DNA of 63,029 nt from contig CAVHCX010000018.1 in NCBI GenBank assembly GCA_963634745.1, positions 1 to 63,029 of the forward strand, read 5' to 3'. The notes beneath the pieces are model-generated. The model saw nothing but the letters and a program-made list of their open reading frames with translations, was not told where the DNA came from and searched no databases. Positions 51,520-61,910 of this stretch are shown here, in pieces. Origin of the DNA: CAKRJP01 sp963634745. Lineage in GTDB: Bacteria; Bacillota; Clostridia; Lachnospirales; Lachnospiraceae. The position numbers and the translations under genes were made by a program. Each line of letters begins with the position of its first letter. The first letter of the stretch is position 1.

Positions 51520-52461
51520 ATGAGATATATCGATACATTAAGAGACGGAGAGACTATCCGAAATATATATATGTGCAAGACCAAGCGCTCGGCGGAAACC
51601 AGAAATGGAAAGCCTTATGACAACCTGGTGCTTCAGGATAAGACAGGTACCTTGGACGGTAAGGTGTGGGATCCGAATTCCGGAGGGATCGCAGACTATG
51701 ATGAGAAGGATTTTATCGAGGTTTACGGTGAGGTGATCACCTACAACAATAACCTTCAGCTTAATATCAAACAGATTCGAAAAGCTTCCGAAGAAGAGTA
51801 TGTAGTTTCTGATTATATGCCGGCTACAGAGAAGGATCCGGAGCTTATGTGGCAGCAGCTTTTGGCCTATGTGAAACAGATTGAAAATCCATATTTAAAG
51901 CAAGCGGTAGAATACTATTTTGTGAAAAACGAAGATTTTATAAAGACATTTAGAGGCCACTCAGCAGCAAAAACAGTACACCATGGATTTGTGGGAGGCC
52001 TTTTGGAGCACACCCTAAGTGTAGTGAAATTCTGTGAATACATGGCAGGGGCCTATAGCATTTTGAATAAAGACCTTTTGTATGCGGCAGCCATTTGCCA
52101 CGATATCGGAAAGACAAAAGAACTATCTGCATTTCCGGCCAATGACTATACCGATGACGGACAGCTTTTAGGCCATATCGTTATTGGGGTAGAAATGATG
52201 GATGAGGCTATTAGAAGCATTCCGGATTTCCCTCCAAGACTTGCCAGCGAGCTAAAGCACTGCATTGTGGCCCACCACGGAGAACTTGAATTCGGTTCCC
52301 CTAAAAAGCCGGCCCTGGCAGAGGCATTTGCCTTAAATTTTGCAGATTGTGCCGATGCAAGATTGCAGACCATCACGGAATTATTTAAAGAAAAGAAGAG
52401 CAACGACTGGTTGGGATTCAATCGTCTGTTAGATTCAAACATTAGAAAGACAAGTATCTAA
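51520..52461 (+). CDS. yhaM: 3'-5' exoribonuclease YhaM family
   Basis: This 313-residue protein has an N-terminal OB fold (LVLQDKTGTLDGKVWDPNSG) that binds nucleic acid and a C-terminal HD domain with GHSAAKTVHHGFVGGLLEHT and ICHDIGKTKEL supplying metal ligands. YhaM trims RNA from the 3' end in Firmicutes. Length and order match Bacillus YhaM. Its stop is 2 bp before the rRNA methyltransferase start, so the two are probably co-transcribed. Confidence 0.92.
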   Translation: MRYIDTLRDGETIRNIYMCKTKRSAETRNGKPYDNLVLQDKTGTLDGKVWDPNSGGIADYDEKDFIEVYGEVITYNNNLQLNIKQIRKASEEEYVVSDYMPATEKDPELMWQQLLAYVKQIENPYLKQAVEYYFVKNEDFIKTFRGHSAAKTVHHGFVGGLLEHTLSVVKFCEYMAGAYSILNKDLLYAAAICHDIGKTKELSAFPANDYTDDGQLLGHIVIGVEMMDEAIRSIPDFPPRLASELKHCIVAHHGELEFGSPKKPALAEAFALNFADCADARLQTITELFKEKKSNDWLGFNRLLDSNIRKTSI

Positions 52462-52463
52462 GT

Positions 52464-53861
52464 ATGTTTAAGAAAAATGATATGGTAACCGTGGACATCA
52501 CAGATATCGGTGTAGGCGGTGAAGGAATTGGAAAAGTAGAGGGCTATACCCTCTTTATAAAGGATGCCATCATAGGAGACCGGGTGGAGGCTAAGGTGAT
52601 CAAGCCCAAGAAAAATTATGGCTATGGCAGGCTGATGAAGATTCTGACTCCATCCAAGGACCGGGTGGAGGCAGTCTGTCCGCATGCCAGAAGATGTGGG
52701 GGCTGTCAGATCCAGGAAATGTCCTATGAGAGGCAGTTGGTCTTTAAGGACCAAAAGGTGCGAGGAAATCTGGAACGAATCGGCGGTTTCTCACCGGATT
52801 TTTTGGACAAGGTCATGGAACCGGTGGTGGGAATGGAAGAGCCCTTCCATTATAGAAATAAGGCCCAGTTCCCCTTTGGGACAGACAAGACCGGGGAACC
52901 GGTGACAGGATTTTACGCAGGCCGGACCCACGATATAATCCCTAATACTGACTGTGCTCTGGGAGTTCCGGTGAATAAAGAAATCTTAGAGATCACGCTG
53001 GATTTTATGAAGAAAAATTCTATCCCGGCCTATGATGAGGCTACAGGAGAGGGACTCATCCGTCATGCTCTGATCCGTTACGGATTTACCAGCAAGGAGG
53101 TCATGGTCTGCTATGTGATCAACGGAAGCAGCCTGCCAAATGCTAAAGACTTGGTGGAAGCCTTAAGGAAAATCCCGGGCATGACCAGCATCAGCATCAG
53201 CCCCAATACCAGGCGCAACAATGTTATTATGGGTGATAGCTACAAGCTATTATGGGGACAAGGCTATATTACAGACTATATAGGGAATGTAAAATATCAG
53301 ATTTCTCCACTTTCTTTTTATCAGGTAAATCCCATACAGACAAAGAAGTTATACAATCTGGCTTTAGAATATGCGGATTTAAAGGGGGATGAAACGGTTT
53401 GGGACCTCTACTGTGGCATAGGAACCATTTCCCTATTTCTGGCCCAGAAAGCAAAACAAGTTTACGGGGTAGAGATTATTCCACAGGCCATAGAGGATGC
53501 CAAGACAAATGCCCGGATCAATGGCTTTACCAATGCAGAGTTTTACGTGGGAAAATCCGAGGAAATTCTGCCGGCTTATTACGAAGAGTATGAGAAAAAG
53601 CAGCGAGGAGAAAAGGCCCATGCAGATGTAATTGTGGTAGATCCTCCAAGAAAAGGCTGTGAGGAAGCCCTTTTACATACCATGGCAGATATGGAGCCAG
53701 ACCGGATTGTCTATGTCAGCTGTGATTCAGCCACCCTGGCCAGGGATTTAAAGATTCTAAGAGAGAGAGGATATGAACTAAAGAGGGGAAGGGCGGTGGA
53801 CCAGTTCCCGATGAGTGTACATACGGAAGTCGTATGTTGTCTACATCGGGTGAATCCGTAG
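52464..53861 (+). CDS. rlmD: 23S rRNA (uracil-5-)-methyltransferase, RlmD/RumA type
   Basis: This 465-residue enzyme has an N-terminal TRAM domain, an iron-sulfur cluster motif in CPHARRCGGC (Cys72, Cys78, Cys81, with a fourth Cys after the TDCALG block), and a SAM-binding domain (WDLYCGIGTISLFLAQKAKQ). The catalytic segments are DPPRKGCEEAL and YVSCDSATLARDL. It methylates uridine in 23S rRNA, by family most likely U1939. Firmicutes have two or three such paralogues with different targets, so the exact site is not certain. Confidence 0.9.
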   Translation: MFKKNDMVTVDITDIGVGGEGIGKVEGYTLFIKDAIIGDRVEAKVIKPKKNYGYGRLMKILTPSKDRVEAVCPHARRCGGCQIQEMSYERQLVFKDQKVRGNLERIGGFSPDFLDKVMEPVVGMEEPFHYRNKAQFPFGTDKTGEPVTGFYAGRTHDIIPNTDCALGVPVNKEILEITLDFMKKNSIPAYDEATGEGLIRHALIRYGFTSKEVMVCYVINGSSLPNAKDLVEALRKIPGMTSISISPNTRRNNVIMGDSYKLLWGQGYITDYIGNVKYQISPLSFYQVNPIQTKKLYNLALEYADLKGDETVWDLYCGIGTISLFLAQKAKQVYGVEIIPQAIEDAKTNARINGFTNAEFYVGKSEEILPAYYEEYEKKQRGEKAHADVIVVDPPRKGCEEALLHTMADMEPDRIVYVSCDSATLARDLKILRERGYELKRGRAVDQFPMSVHTEVVCCLHRVNP

Positions 53862-53930
53862 AAGGCCTTAATTTCAGACACTTCCTTGGCGTGATAAATA
53901 GGAAAGATGATGGTTGGGAAGTAGGTGACA

Positions 53931-55475
53931 ATGATGGATATGCTAGAACTGAAAAAGATGATTTATAAAGGCGAAAAAGTTGATGTGGAATGCAAAAAAG
54001 CAGAAAATTCTGTGCCAAAATCTGCATATGAATCCTATTCTGCTTTTGCAAATACCAAAGGTGGGTATATCATTCTTGGAGTGGATGAAGATAAAAAGAA
54101 AAAATCGCCTGAAGAGAGATTTATCATACAGGGAATAACAAATCCAGGGAAGCAATTGGAAGATTTCTGGAATACAATTAACGGAAGCAAGGTAAACGTC
54201 AATATTTTGAAAGACGAAGATGTGTTTATAGTGGAGGAAGATAACATAAAGCTGATTGTGATCCATGTGCCAAGAGCTGATTATAAACTTCGTCCTGTTT
54301 ATGTTGGTGAGAATCCATATAAGGGAACATACAAAAGAAATCATGAGGGCGATTATCATGCGACAGAGCATGAAATCCGTGCAATGATTCGTGACCAGAA
54401 TCCAGATGGTAATGACGGGGTGATCTTAGAATATTACACCATGAATGATATTGATAAAGGAACTTTGCGTAAATATCGTCAGATTTTTGAGATACGAAAT
54501 GACGGACATGTGTGGAATGCACTGGATAATAAATCTTTTCTTGAAAAACTTGGTGGATACCGCAGAGACAGAAGAGAGGGAAGAGAAGGACTGACGCTGG
54601 CAGGACTTTTAATGTTTGGAGATGGTCTGGCAATTCGGGATGAATTTGACAATATCTTTATGGATTACCGGAATGAAAGCCAAGTAACGGCTGATATCCG
54701 ATGGAATGACAGGATTACTTATGATGGTACATGGGAAAATAACCTGTTTAATTTCTTTACAAAAGTAACACCAAAGTTGACAGAGGATTTGAAGAAGCCG
54801 TTTAAATTGGAAGGGATACAACGTATTGATGAAACGCCTGTCCATAAAGCTGTGAGAGAAGCTTTTGTGAATCAGATCATACATGCAGATTATCTGTCTG
54901 ATGCGGGAACGTTAAAAGTGATTAAGCGTTCGAACGAATTTGAATTTACAAATCCGGGAATCTTAAAACTTCCGGTGGAAGATATTTATCGTGGTGGAAA
55001 CTCAAAATCAAGGAATCCTCGTATGCAGACGATGTTGAGAATGGTAGGTTTTGGAGATAATGCTGGTTCTGGATTTCCAGCGATTCTTGCTACATGGAAA
55101 AACGCAGGGTGGGTAGAACCTGTGTTGGAAGAGGATAGCAGATTAAATCAGGTAACTTTAACATTGAAAATGATTCCTAAGTCGCAGGAAGTACAAGAAA
55201 ACTCTGATTTAGAAGCAATACAATCGTCAGAAAAATCGGCAGAATCGGCAGAAAAATCGTCAGATAAAACCGCAGGATCGGAAGTGGATTTGTCAGATCG
55301 TCATAAACAAATCCTGTCTCTCTTGGATGCAAATGTAGAGTACAGAGCGGAGGAAATTGCAGAGCTTATTGGTCTGAAAGGCTCAAGAACGAGACAATTG
55401 CTAAAAGAACTAGCTGATAAAGGAAAGATAAGCTTTACAGCAGCAACAAAAAATCGAAAATATAAAAAAATATAG
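53931..55475 (+). CDS. AlbA_2/Schlafen-type ATP-binding transcriptional regulator-like protein
   Basis: This 514-residue protein has an AlbA_2 putative DNA-binding domain (about 10-140) with VECKKAENSVP and the signature SYSAFANTKGGYIILGVDED. A histidine-kinase-like ATPase region follows (about 295-400: ETPVHKAVREAFVNQIIHAD, GDNAGSGFPAILATW), then a Ser/Glu repeat linker and a C-terminal winged helix (EEIAELIGLKGSRTRQLLKE). It is the intact relative of the broken gene at 1346-2799. The ATG at 53931 is used, while a GTG two codons earlier and later ATGs are possible. The function of the family is poorly defined, and some members lie in defence islands. It sits directly before the type VII locus but has its own terminator. 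Confidence 0.85.
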   Translation: MMDMLELKKMIYKGEKVDVECKKAENSVPKSAYESYSAFANTKGGYIILGVDEDKKKKSPEERFIIQGITNPGKQLEDFWNTINGSKVNVNILKDEDVFIVEEDNIKLIVIHVPRADYKLRPVYVGENPYKGTYKRNHEGDYHATEHEIRAMIRDQNPDGNDGVILEYYTMNDIDKGTLRKYRQIFEIRNDGHVWNALDNKSFLEKLGGYRRDRREGREGLTLAGLLMFGDGLAIRDEFDNIFMDYRNESQVTADIRWNDRITYDGTWENNLFNFFTKVTPKLTEDLKKPFKLEGIQRIDETPVHKAVREAFVNQIIHADYLSDAGTLKVIKRSNEFEFTNPGILKLPVEDIYRGGNSKSRNPRMQTMLRMVGFGDNAGSGFPAILATWKNAGWVEPVLEEDSRLNQVTLTLKMIPKSQEVQENSDLEAIQSSEKSAESAEKSSDKTAGSEVDLSDRHKQILSLLDANVEYRAEEIAELIGLKGSRTRQLLKELADKGKISFTAATKNRKYKKI

Positions 55476-55499
55476 AAAAGTGAGAAATTCATAAAAAAT

Positions 55500-55545
55500 A
55501 CAGGCTCATAATCGCCACCAATAGGGGGGATTGTGAGTCTGTTTT
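55500..55545 (+). terminator. terminator after the AlbA-type gene
   Basis: CAGGCTCATAATC (55501-55513) pairs along 13 bp, with two G-T wobbles, with GATTGTGAGTCTG (55529-55541), and TTTT follows. It insulates the AlbA-type gene from the type VII locus, whose promoter may be the TATAAT at 55597 (only a weak upstream hexamer). Confidence 0.8.
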
Positions 55546-55666
55546 GCTATTGAGATGGATTTTTTTACAACCTGAAAAGCAATGCAAATACAACCTTATA
55601 ATGGTAAAATGCAAGCAATGGCTCAGACCATCGCATTTATCGAAAAATAAAGGAAGGATAGTCGAA

Positions 55667-56941
55667 ATGAATTTAAAAGAGGTTTATGAGATTTTTTATC
55701 CTGGCAAATGCGAAAAAAGTCCATCTATTTGGAAGGTTCCTCCAAAATACCGTTCGAAAAAAGATTTTTTTGAAGAACTGCTTCCAATAGAAATACGATG
55801 GATCAATTGTAAAATCTGGAATGATAAAGCGCGAAGAAGTAGATTCCTTTCGGACTGTAAAAGAGAATCGCGATATATTGCAGCATTGCGCACATATTTG
55901 TTCGAACAACCAAGGACGATCTCGAGGATAGAAGGAAAAGCAAAGGATCTTTTATATGGGCAGATCTCTGAAAAGGTTATGAATGAAAGCTTTTTGCAAA
56001 TTATAGATAAAGAGGGAATCGAGATTTCCAGAAAGCTCAGGGTGTATTTATTTGATGCGGAGACGAATCAATTAAAACCAAAATGGGGAAATGTACTGAC
56101 CTTTTATGTTCTTTTGGCAATTTTTCCGGAAGAAATCAATCAGATTTATACACATTATATATACAATCAAGAACAAAATATGCATCTAAAGGAAGAAGAG
56201 GACGACAATAGTGCAACAAGAAAAGATTGTGCATTATTTCAATATGAATATCCACCGGATATGAGCATTGTATCGCCAGGAGAAAAAATTAATCATACGT
56301 GGATAGTCAAAAATGTAGGGGATACTCTATGGGAGAACCGTTATTATGAATGCAACCGGTCTACGGTAAATTTGGATGAAAAAAACAGAATCCTTCGGAT
56401 TCCCAAATATGTTTATCCGGGGGATAAGGTGGCTCCGAGTGTATCATTTTATGCACCGGACAAACCGGGAACTTATGTCATGAACTGGAAAATGAAGGAT
56501 CTTAATGGTAATGATATTTATCCGGATAGATTGGGACTAGGACTACATTTCATAGTAATAGATTTTGAAGAGGGGAAAACGGTTCAGGATGAAAACAGTG
56601 GAAATTATAATGTTATAGAAGAAATACCTCAGATTCCGGCTACAACTGTTGCCGGAAATTTATATTCTCATACCTGGATCATTCAAAATACAGGAACAAC
56701 TATATGGAATGAATATTATTTGGAGTGCATCAACGGGGATATCTTTTCATACGCAAAAAGGGAATTGCGCGTAGCCTTCAAAGAACGTGTTGCGCCCGGT
56801 GAAAAGATTTTTGTCAAAGTAGAATTTGCAACTCCACCGATCGAAGGTATTTATTCCATGGTTTGGCAAATCATGAAAAAAGATGGGACACCGGCATTTT
56901 CAAAGAACAGGAGGCTGGAAGTTCTCTTAAATTTGATATAG
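55667..56941 (+). CDS. type VII locus protein with two NBR1-type Ig-like domains
   Basis: This 424-residue protein has no signal peptide or membrane helix. Residues 1 to about 180 are an unrecognised, basic, mostly helical region (FFEELLPIEIRWINCKIWND). Two tandem domains follow, at about 195-302 and 315-423, each with (H)TWIxxNxG, a second W, PG(D/E)K and a W-bearing Y.M.W strand. This is the pattern of the NBR1 central Ig-like domain, known from the autophagy receptor NBR1 and from scattered bacterial proteins. The ATG at 55667 has AAGGAAGG upstream. It is followed 29 bp later by essC, so it is probably part of the secretion locus. Its role (adaptor, chaperone or effector partner) is unknown. 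Confidence 0.75.
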   Translation: MNLKEVYEIFYPGKCEKSPSIWKVPPKYRSKKDFFEELLPIEIRWINCKIWNDKARRSRFLSDCKRESRYIAALRTYLFEQPRTISRIEGKAKDLLYGQISEKVMNESFLQIIDKEGIEISRKLRVYLFDAETNQLKPKWGNVLTFYVLLAIFPEEINQIYTHYIYNQEQNMHLKEEEDDNSATRKDCALFQYEYPPDMSIVSPGEKINHTWIVKNVGDTLWENRYYECNRSTVNLDEKNRILRIPKYVYPGDKVAPSVSFYAPDKPGTYVMNWKMKDLNGNDIYPDRLGLGLHFIVIDFEEGKTVQDENSGNYNVIEEIPQIPATTVAGNLYSHTWIIQNTGTTIWNEYYLECINGDIFSYAKRELRVAFKERVAPGEKIFVKVEFATPPIEGIYSMVWQIMKKDGTPAFSKNRRLEVLLNLI

Positions 56942-56970
56942 AAGATGTCTAAAAATAAGCAGGGAACAAT

Positions 56971-59900
56971 ATGAGCTATGTAGTTATCATCTTAACTGAA
57001 AAATACTTGTATCGAGTAAATATTGAAAGTGGAACAAAATACACCCTTGGATCTGGCAAAAAAGATGTATTTTCGATGTCTGAGCTTGGCTTGGATGGGC
57101 AGTTGGGAATTTGCTATAACGAGAAAAAACAAATTTTGAAGTTAAATGCAAAGAAAATTCCTTTGTTAGTGAAAGAAATTAACGAAGAAGCCAAGTTCGT
57201 TAATATTTGTAACTTTCCGAAGATAAACGTAAGTTTTACCAAGGATACCGGAGAATATAAGGAATCATATCCGATTCCTTATGAATGCCAGATTCATATT
57301 GGAAGATCTAAAAAGAATGACATTGTTCTGAAGGAGTCCTATGTAAGTAGAAATCATCTGCTCGTCACATCTGAAAGAGGAAAAATTCGAATAGAGGATT
57401 TGGGGAGTACATATGGCACCTATCTGAATGGAAGCCCCATTAAAAAAGCAATGTTAAAATCCGGTGATGAAATTGATATTTGCGATTTGCGCATTATTTG
57501 CAAGGAGAACACTTTATATTTTTATAATCTTCATGAAATGCCGGAATTCAAATATCAAAAAGAGACAAATCATCCGGGGATGGCGACAGATATTGTCTCT
57601 ACGAAGAAAGGATATCCGATCTATCATCGTTCGCCGAGAATCAGAGAATCCTTGCCTGTGGATGAGGTCAGATTGTCACATTTACCTAATAAAGCACAGA
57701 AATTTTCTATCAGGAAGGCCAACTTTTTACCACTTTTAAGCAGTGGCGCCATGGTGGGAGCTTCGCTTGCAATGTCGAGTTTTTCTCCTGCTATGCTTGC
57801 TATGCGGGCAGCAATGATGATTTCTCCTGTTGGAAGCCTGATTGGAAACAGTAATAAAAAAGCACGTAAGATGCTTATGGTTGAAGAGGAAGAACGTTTT
57901 CAGAAATATGCGGACTATATTGCCGGAGAAAAGGCGCATATTCGTGCCATCGGTGAAAAACAAAAAGAAATCATAAACCAGGAGAATCCTGCACCGGAAA
58001 TATGTGAAACCATTCTAAATAAGATGTCGACTTCTTTGTGGGAGAGAACAGCGACAGACTCTGACTTTTTGCAGGTTAGGATGGGGGCCGGCTATGCTCC
58101 TCTGTGCGTAGATGTAAAGCCGCCTACAGATGTCAATGATTTCCATATGGAAAGGGATGAACTGGAGGAGCTAACAGACCGCATTATACAGGAGACGCAT
58201 TTGGTAGATGATGTTCCCGCCAGACTGGACCTTTTAAAGTATAGTTCTGTTGGTGTGATCGGAAGCCGGAGTAAGCTCATAGACCTGTTCAAGAATATGT
58301 TGGTTTCGCTTTCTACACTGCACTTTTTCAGAGATGTTCGTATTGTAGGTATTTTTGATCCGGAAGAGGAGGAAGAATGGAAATCTTTGCGCTGGCTTCC
58401 TCATGTCTGGGACGATGAATTGCAGACCAGGTACTTGAATTTTGATCCGCTTACGGCAGAATCTTTTGAAAGTCTCCTGGTGAATAGCGAAAAAGGACAT
58501 GTGGATTCTTATGCGAAATTCCGTGAGAAAGTAAACAGCATCATTGCGGAACGAAAGGATCCTGATTTTCAGGCCAAGTGGAAAAATGGGATGAGCCCCA
58601 TTCCGCATTATATTTTTCTTTTCGCTTCCAGAAAAAAAACGGAGTGCTTTTTACCCATGCTTTCCGAAAATAATCCTGCTATGGGGATATCAACAATCTT
58701 TTTATATGATGAACAGTATTATCTGCCGAATTTTTGTCAGTATATCGTAAATGTAGATGATCCATATGATGACAGGACAGCCTCTGCTTTTTATAAATAC
58801 AGAGCAGATGAAAAAATATGGTTTACCATGGATCCGCCGATTCCACAGAGGAGATTTGATGTATTTTGCAGACGGATGTCGGCGATCGAGGTTGAAGATG
58901 CTGCCTCTAAGGGCCAGATTCCGGTTTCGCTTACCTTCCTGCAATGCATGGATATAAATAAGGTAGGGGACTTGAAGGTACTGGAGAGATGGAAAAAGAA
59001 TGACAGCGCCGTGAATATCACGGCACCTTTAGGGCAAGGGGAAGGCGGCAAGCTGTTTTCCTTATCTCTTCACAGACACTGTTCGCATGGCCTTGTCGCA
59101 GGTATGACTGGATCGGGAAAGAGTGAACTGCTTATTTCATGGCTTTTGTCGATTGCCTGCAATTATCATCCGGAGGATGTCTCTTTTGTAGTGATCGACT
59201 ATAAAGGCGGAAGTACGGCAAAATCTCTGGAAGAGCTTCCGCATACTTGTGGAATTATTACGGATGTTGGCAGTGGGATTGACAGATGTTTTCAATCTCT
59301 GGAGCATGAGCTGAGGCGAAGAGAAGCTATTTTTGCTTCGGTAGGTGCAAAGGATATCAAGGAGTACATAAAAGGATATCACAAGGGCGAGTTTAAAGAA
59401 GCTGTGCCAAGGCTTCTGATTGTATTTGATGAATTTAAAGAGCTGATCAAGGAAAGACCGGTTGTTAAAAAAATGGTTGACTCCATAGCTGCAAAAGGAA
59501 GCTCTCTGGGTGTGCATCTGATTCTGGCCACCCAGAGTCCGGCAGATGCAGTAGATGAAGGGACCTGGAATAATACCCAATATCAGATTTGTATGAAGGT
59601 GCAGAATGCTGCTGCCAGCAAGGTGATGATTCATGAACCGGATGCGGCGATGATTACACAGGCAGGAAGAGCTTATGTAAGAGTAGGAACATCCGAAAAG
59701 GCAGAAATTTTCGCCTTGATTCAATCAGCATGGTCCGGATCTCCTTATCAGGAAAATAAGGAACAGGGCGCTTTGGAAGTACGCTATGTAGACGTGGATG
59801 GATCGCGTATCAAAACCGTAGAAGAAAACCAAACCCGATTTGTTTCGGATAAGAAAGAAATTGAGGCGGTGATAGCTTATATAGCAAGAACGGCAGTAGC

Positions 59901-61548
59901 GGCAGGTATAGAAAAGCAGCCATCGCCGTGGAAAACAGAACTGCCGGACCTCTTTAGCTGGAAGAAGCTGCCGCTTGAGGGTGGCTTTGACGGAGAAAAA
60001 TGGGAGATGACAGATGCTCCTTGGCTATCAGTGCCAATCGGTATTTTTGACAGACCGGAGCTTCAGATACAGGGAATACAGTATATGGACTTTCTGAAGG
60101 AAGGAAATTTTGGTGTATTCGGAAGCTCGCAGACAGGAAAAACATCCCTGCTTCGGACAATTGCAACATCTTTATGCCGCATGTATTCTCCGCAGGATAT
60201 GCATCTTTATATCATTGCAGATATGGCAGGTATGGAGGCCTTCCCGCAGGTAGGAGGCGTTGTAGGATCCGGACAGGAAGAGAAGCTGGGAAAGCTTATA
60301 AGTATGCTGATTAGTTTCCTGAACGAGAGAAGAAAAATTTTCAATCAGGAGAGAGTGGATTCTCTGAAAGCTTACCGGGAACTGGTTAGTGAAGAAATGC
60401 CGGCTGTCTTTGTTTTGATTGATCGTTTCAGTGGCATTCTGGAATCGAACCAGGATTATAAAGACATATTTGTCCGTCTCTTTAGTGAGGGACCATCAAA
60501 AGGAATCTACTTTGTTTATACAGGTGTAAATAATACAGGTGTGCCTTATAAGCTGACGGCAAATGTTTCCGGGGCGATTTCTTTCATGCAGTCTGACCGA
60601 AGTGAATATAGTACTTTGATCGGACAGGTGAGAGAAGCAAGCTTACCGGACAGAGTGGGGAATGCTCTGATCAAAGTAAATCAGGAATTGATCAATTTCC
60701 AGAAGGCCATGTATGAACCCGGAGAAAATGATAAAGAGCGGGAACTGGCTCTGAAAGCAGAAGCAGAGAGCATGACAAGAGCATGGAAAGGAAAGCCTGC
60801 ATTGAGAATACCGGTTCTTCCGGAAAGCATTTCTGTAAAAAACATGTCAGACCTTAGCAGCAGTGAGCAGGGAATTGCCCTTGGACTGGATGCAGAAAGC
60901 ATCGAAGCGGTTTATGTAAAACCGGGAGAAACGACGGCAATGGCTGTTACCGGAAGAGTTGGGTGTGGAAAGAGCGCAATGCTTCGCAAAATCGGACAGA
61001 TGGTACTGGAAGTGAATGACAATACACTTTTATATTGTCTGGACTCAGAGAGAGAATCTCTGGCGGACTTGCAGGAGAAGGGAACTGCTTATGCGAGGCT
61101 GTCAGAAGCAGAGAAAGTACAGGATTTATTCTCGCAGATTTTCAAAGAACTGACAGATCGTATGCGAAAAAGAAAAGAAGCTGTGGTCGAAATCGAGCAG
61201 GAGCCTTGGATCATTCTGCTTATCGATGACATAAAAGAATGCAGCAAGTTACCGGATGATATACAGCTGCAGCTGCACAGGATTATGACAAAGACGAAAG
61301 GCTATGGCGTGCTGGTTCTTAGCGGAATCCGTCAGGGTGATCTGTTTAATTTCTACACGCAGGATCAGCTTGGCGTGGATCTTAAATCTTCCGGATTTGC
61401 CTTGGCCTTGTCGGATACGGCAGTGCATTATGAGGGATTTTATAAAAATAATTTTGCGCAAAGCCAAAGAAATGAAGAGCTTCAGAAAGGCTTTGGAATC
61501 TTTTTTGCAGGCAATGGCAGCAGGAAAATCAAGTGCATAGATAGTTAG
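56971..61548 (+). CDS. essC: type VII secretion system ATPase EssC (FtsK/SpoIIIE family)
   Basis: This 1525-residue motor of the secretion system begins with two FHA-type domains. The second shows IGRSKKNDIVL (Arg112), SRNH (126-129) and GSTYGTYLNG (145-154). A membrane segment lies at about 252-292. Three ATPase domains follow, each with a P-loop: GMTGSGKS (711-718, Walker B DE at 820-821), GSSQTGKT (1051-1058) and GRVGCGKS (1328-1335, acidic pair 1419-1420). All three Walker lysines are present, although D2 and D3 are often degenerate in the family. It hexamerises at the membrane and recognises WXG100 substrates. It is followed 12 bp later by a YukD-like gene. Confidence 0.95.
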   Translation: MSYVVIILTEKYLYRVNIESGTKYTLGSGKKDVFSMSELGLDGQLGICYNEKKQILKLNAKKIPLLVKEINEEAKFVNICNFPKINVSFTKDTGEYKESYPIPYECQIHIGRSKKNDIVLKESYVSRNHLLVTSERGKIRIEDLGSTYGTYLNGSPIKKAMLKSGDEIDICDLRIICKENTLYFYNLHEMPEFKYQKETNHPGMATDIVSTKKGYPIYHRSPRIRESLPVDEVRLSHLPNKAQKFSIRKANFLPLLSSGAMVGASLAMSSFSPAMLAMRAAMMISPVGSLIGNSNKKARKMLMVEEEERFQKYADYIAGEKAHIRAIGEKQKEIINQENPAPEICETILNKMSTSLWERTATDSDFLQVRMGAGYAPLCVDVKPPTDVNDFHMERDELEELTDRIIQETHLVDDVPARLDLLKYSSVGVIGSRSKLIDLFKNMLVSLSTLHFFRDVRIVGIFDPEEEEEWKSLRWLPHVWDDELQTRYLNFDPLTAESFESLLVNSEKGHVDSYAKFREKVNSIIAERKDPDFQAKWKNGMSPIPHYIFLFASRKKTECFLPMLSENNPAMGISTIFLYDEQYYLPNFCQYIVNVDDPYDDRTASAFYKYRADEKIWFTMDPPIPQRRFDVFCRRMSAIEVEDAASKGQIPVSLTFLQCMDINKVGDLKVLERWKKNDSAVNITAPLGQGEGGKLFSLSLHRHCSHGLVAGMTGSGKSELLISWLLSIACNYHPEDVSFVVIDYKGGSTAKSLEELPHTCGIITDVGSGIDRCFQSLEHELRRREAIFASVGAKDIKEYIKGYHKGEFKEAVPRLLIVFDEFKELIKERPVVKKMVDSIAAKGSSLGVHLILATQSPADAVDEGTWNNTQYQICMKVQNAAASKVMIHEPDAAMITQAGRAYVRVGTSEKAEIFALIQSAWSGSPYQENKEQGALEVRYVDVDGSRIKTVEENQTRFVSDKKEIEAVIAYIARTAVAAGIEKQPSPWKTELPDLFSWKKLPLEGGFDGEKWEMTDAPWLSVPIGIFDRPELQIQGIQYMDFLKEGNFGVFGSSQTGKTSLLRTIATSLCRMYSPQDMHLYIIADMAGMEAFPQVGGVVGSGQEEKLGKLISMLISFLNERRKIFNQERVDSLKAYRELVSEEMPAVFVLIDRFSGILESNQDYKDIFVRLFSEGPSKGIYFVYTGVNNTGVPYKLTANVSGAISFMQSDRSEYSTLIGQVREASLPDRVGNALIKVNQELINFQKAMYEPGENDKERELALKAEAESMTRAWKGKPALRIPVLPESISVKNMSDLSSSEQGIALGLDAESIEAVYVKPGETTAMAVTGRVGCGKSAMLRKIGQMVLEVNDNTLLYCLDSERESLADLQEKGTAYARLSEAEKVQDLFSQIFKELTDRMRKRKEAVVEIEQEPWIILLIDDIKECSKLPDDIQLQLHRIMTKTKGYGVLVLSGIRQGDLFNFYTQDQLGVDLKSSGFALALSDTAVHYEGFYKNNFAQSQRNEELQKGFGIFFAGNGSRKIKCIDS

Positions 61549-61560
61549 GAGGACGGGAAG

Positions 61561-61818
61561 ATGAATCGAATCATAGTCACCGTGAGGGTAAAACAGAAAA
61601 AAGAATATGATTTGGAACTTCCTGTAAATCAGAAAATCAAAGACTTGATGCAGGATATTTCAGATTCGCTGGATGGACTGGATCCGCTGACATGGTTTGA
61701 TCCGGAAGAGGCCGGCATTGTGGACATGAGGACAGGAAGAAGATTAAATTCAGAAAATTCTTTATTGGAAGAGTGTGTGTGGAATGGAGATATCCTGGAG
61801 ATACAAGGATATAAATAG
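61561..61818 (+). CDS. YukD/EsaB-like ubiquitin-fold protein
   Basis: This 85-residue protein has the beta-grasp pattern of YukD/EsaB: VTVRVKQKKEYDLELPVNQKI, here cut by a short turn, then a helix (KDLMQDISDSL) and the C-terminal strands LLEECVWNGDILEIQGY. EsaB/YukD is a small cytosolic component needed for type VII secretion in Firmicutes. AGGAGG lies 7 nt before the ATG and the gene follows essC closely. A Gly-Gly tail for conjugation is absent. The 92 bp to the next gene holds no clear hairpin. Confidence 0.85.
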   Translation: MNRIIVTVRVKQKKEYDLELPVNQKIKDLMQDISDSLDGLDPLTWFDPEEAGIVDMRTGRRLNSENSLLEECVWNGDILEIQGYK

Positions 61819-61910
61819 GACAAGACAGCCAGAATAAGACTTAAAAAACCTTGCAGGATTTTTAAGAATAAAAACTCAGAAATGACGTATCAAAGAAAGG
61901 TGGAAATCAA

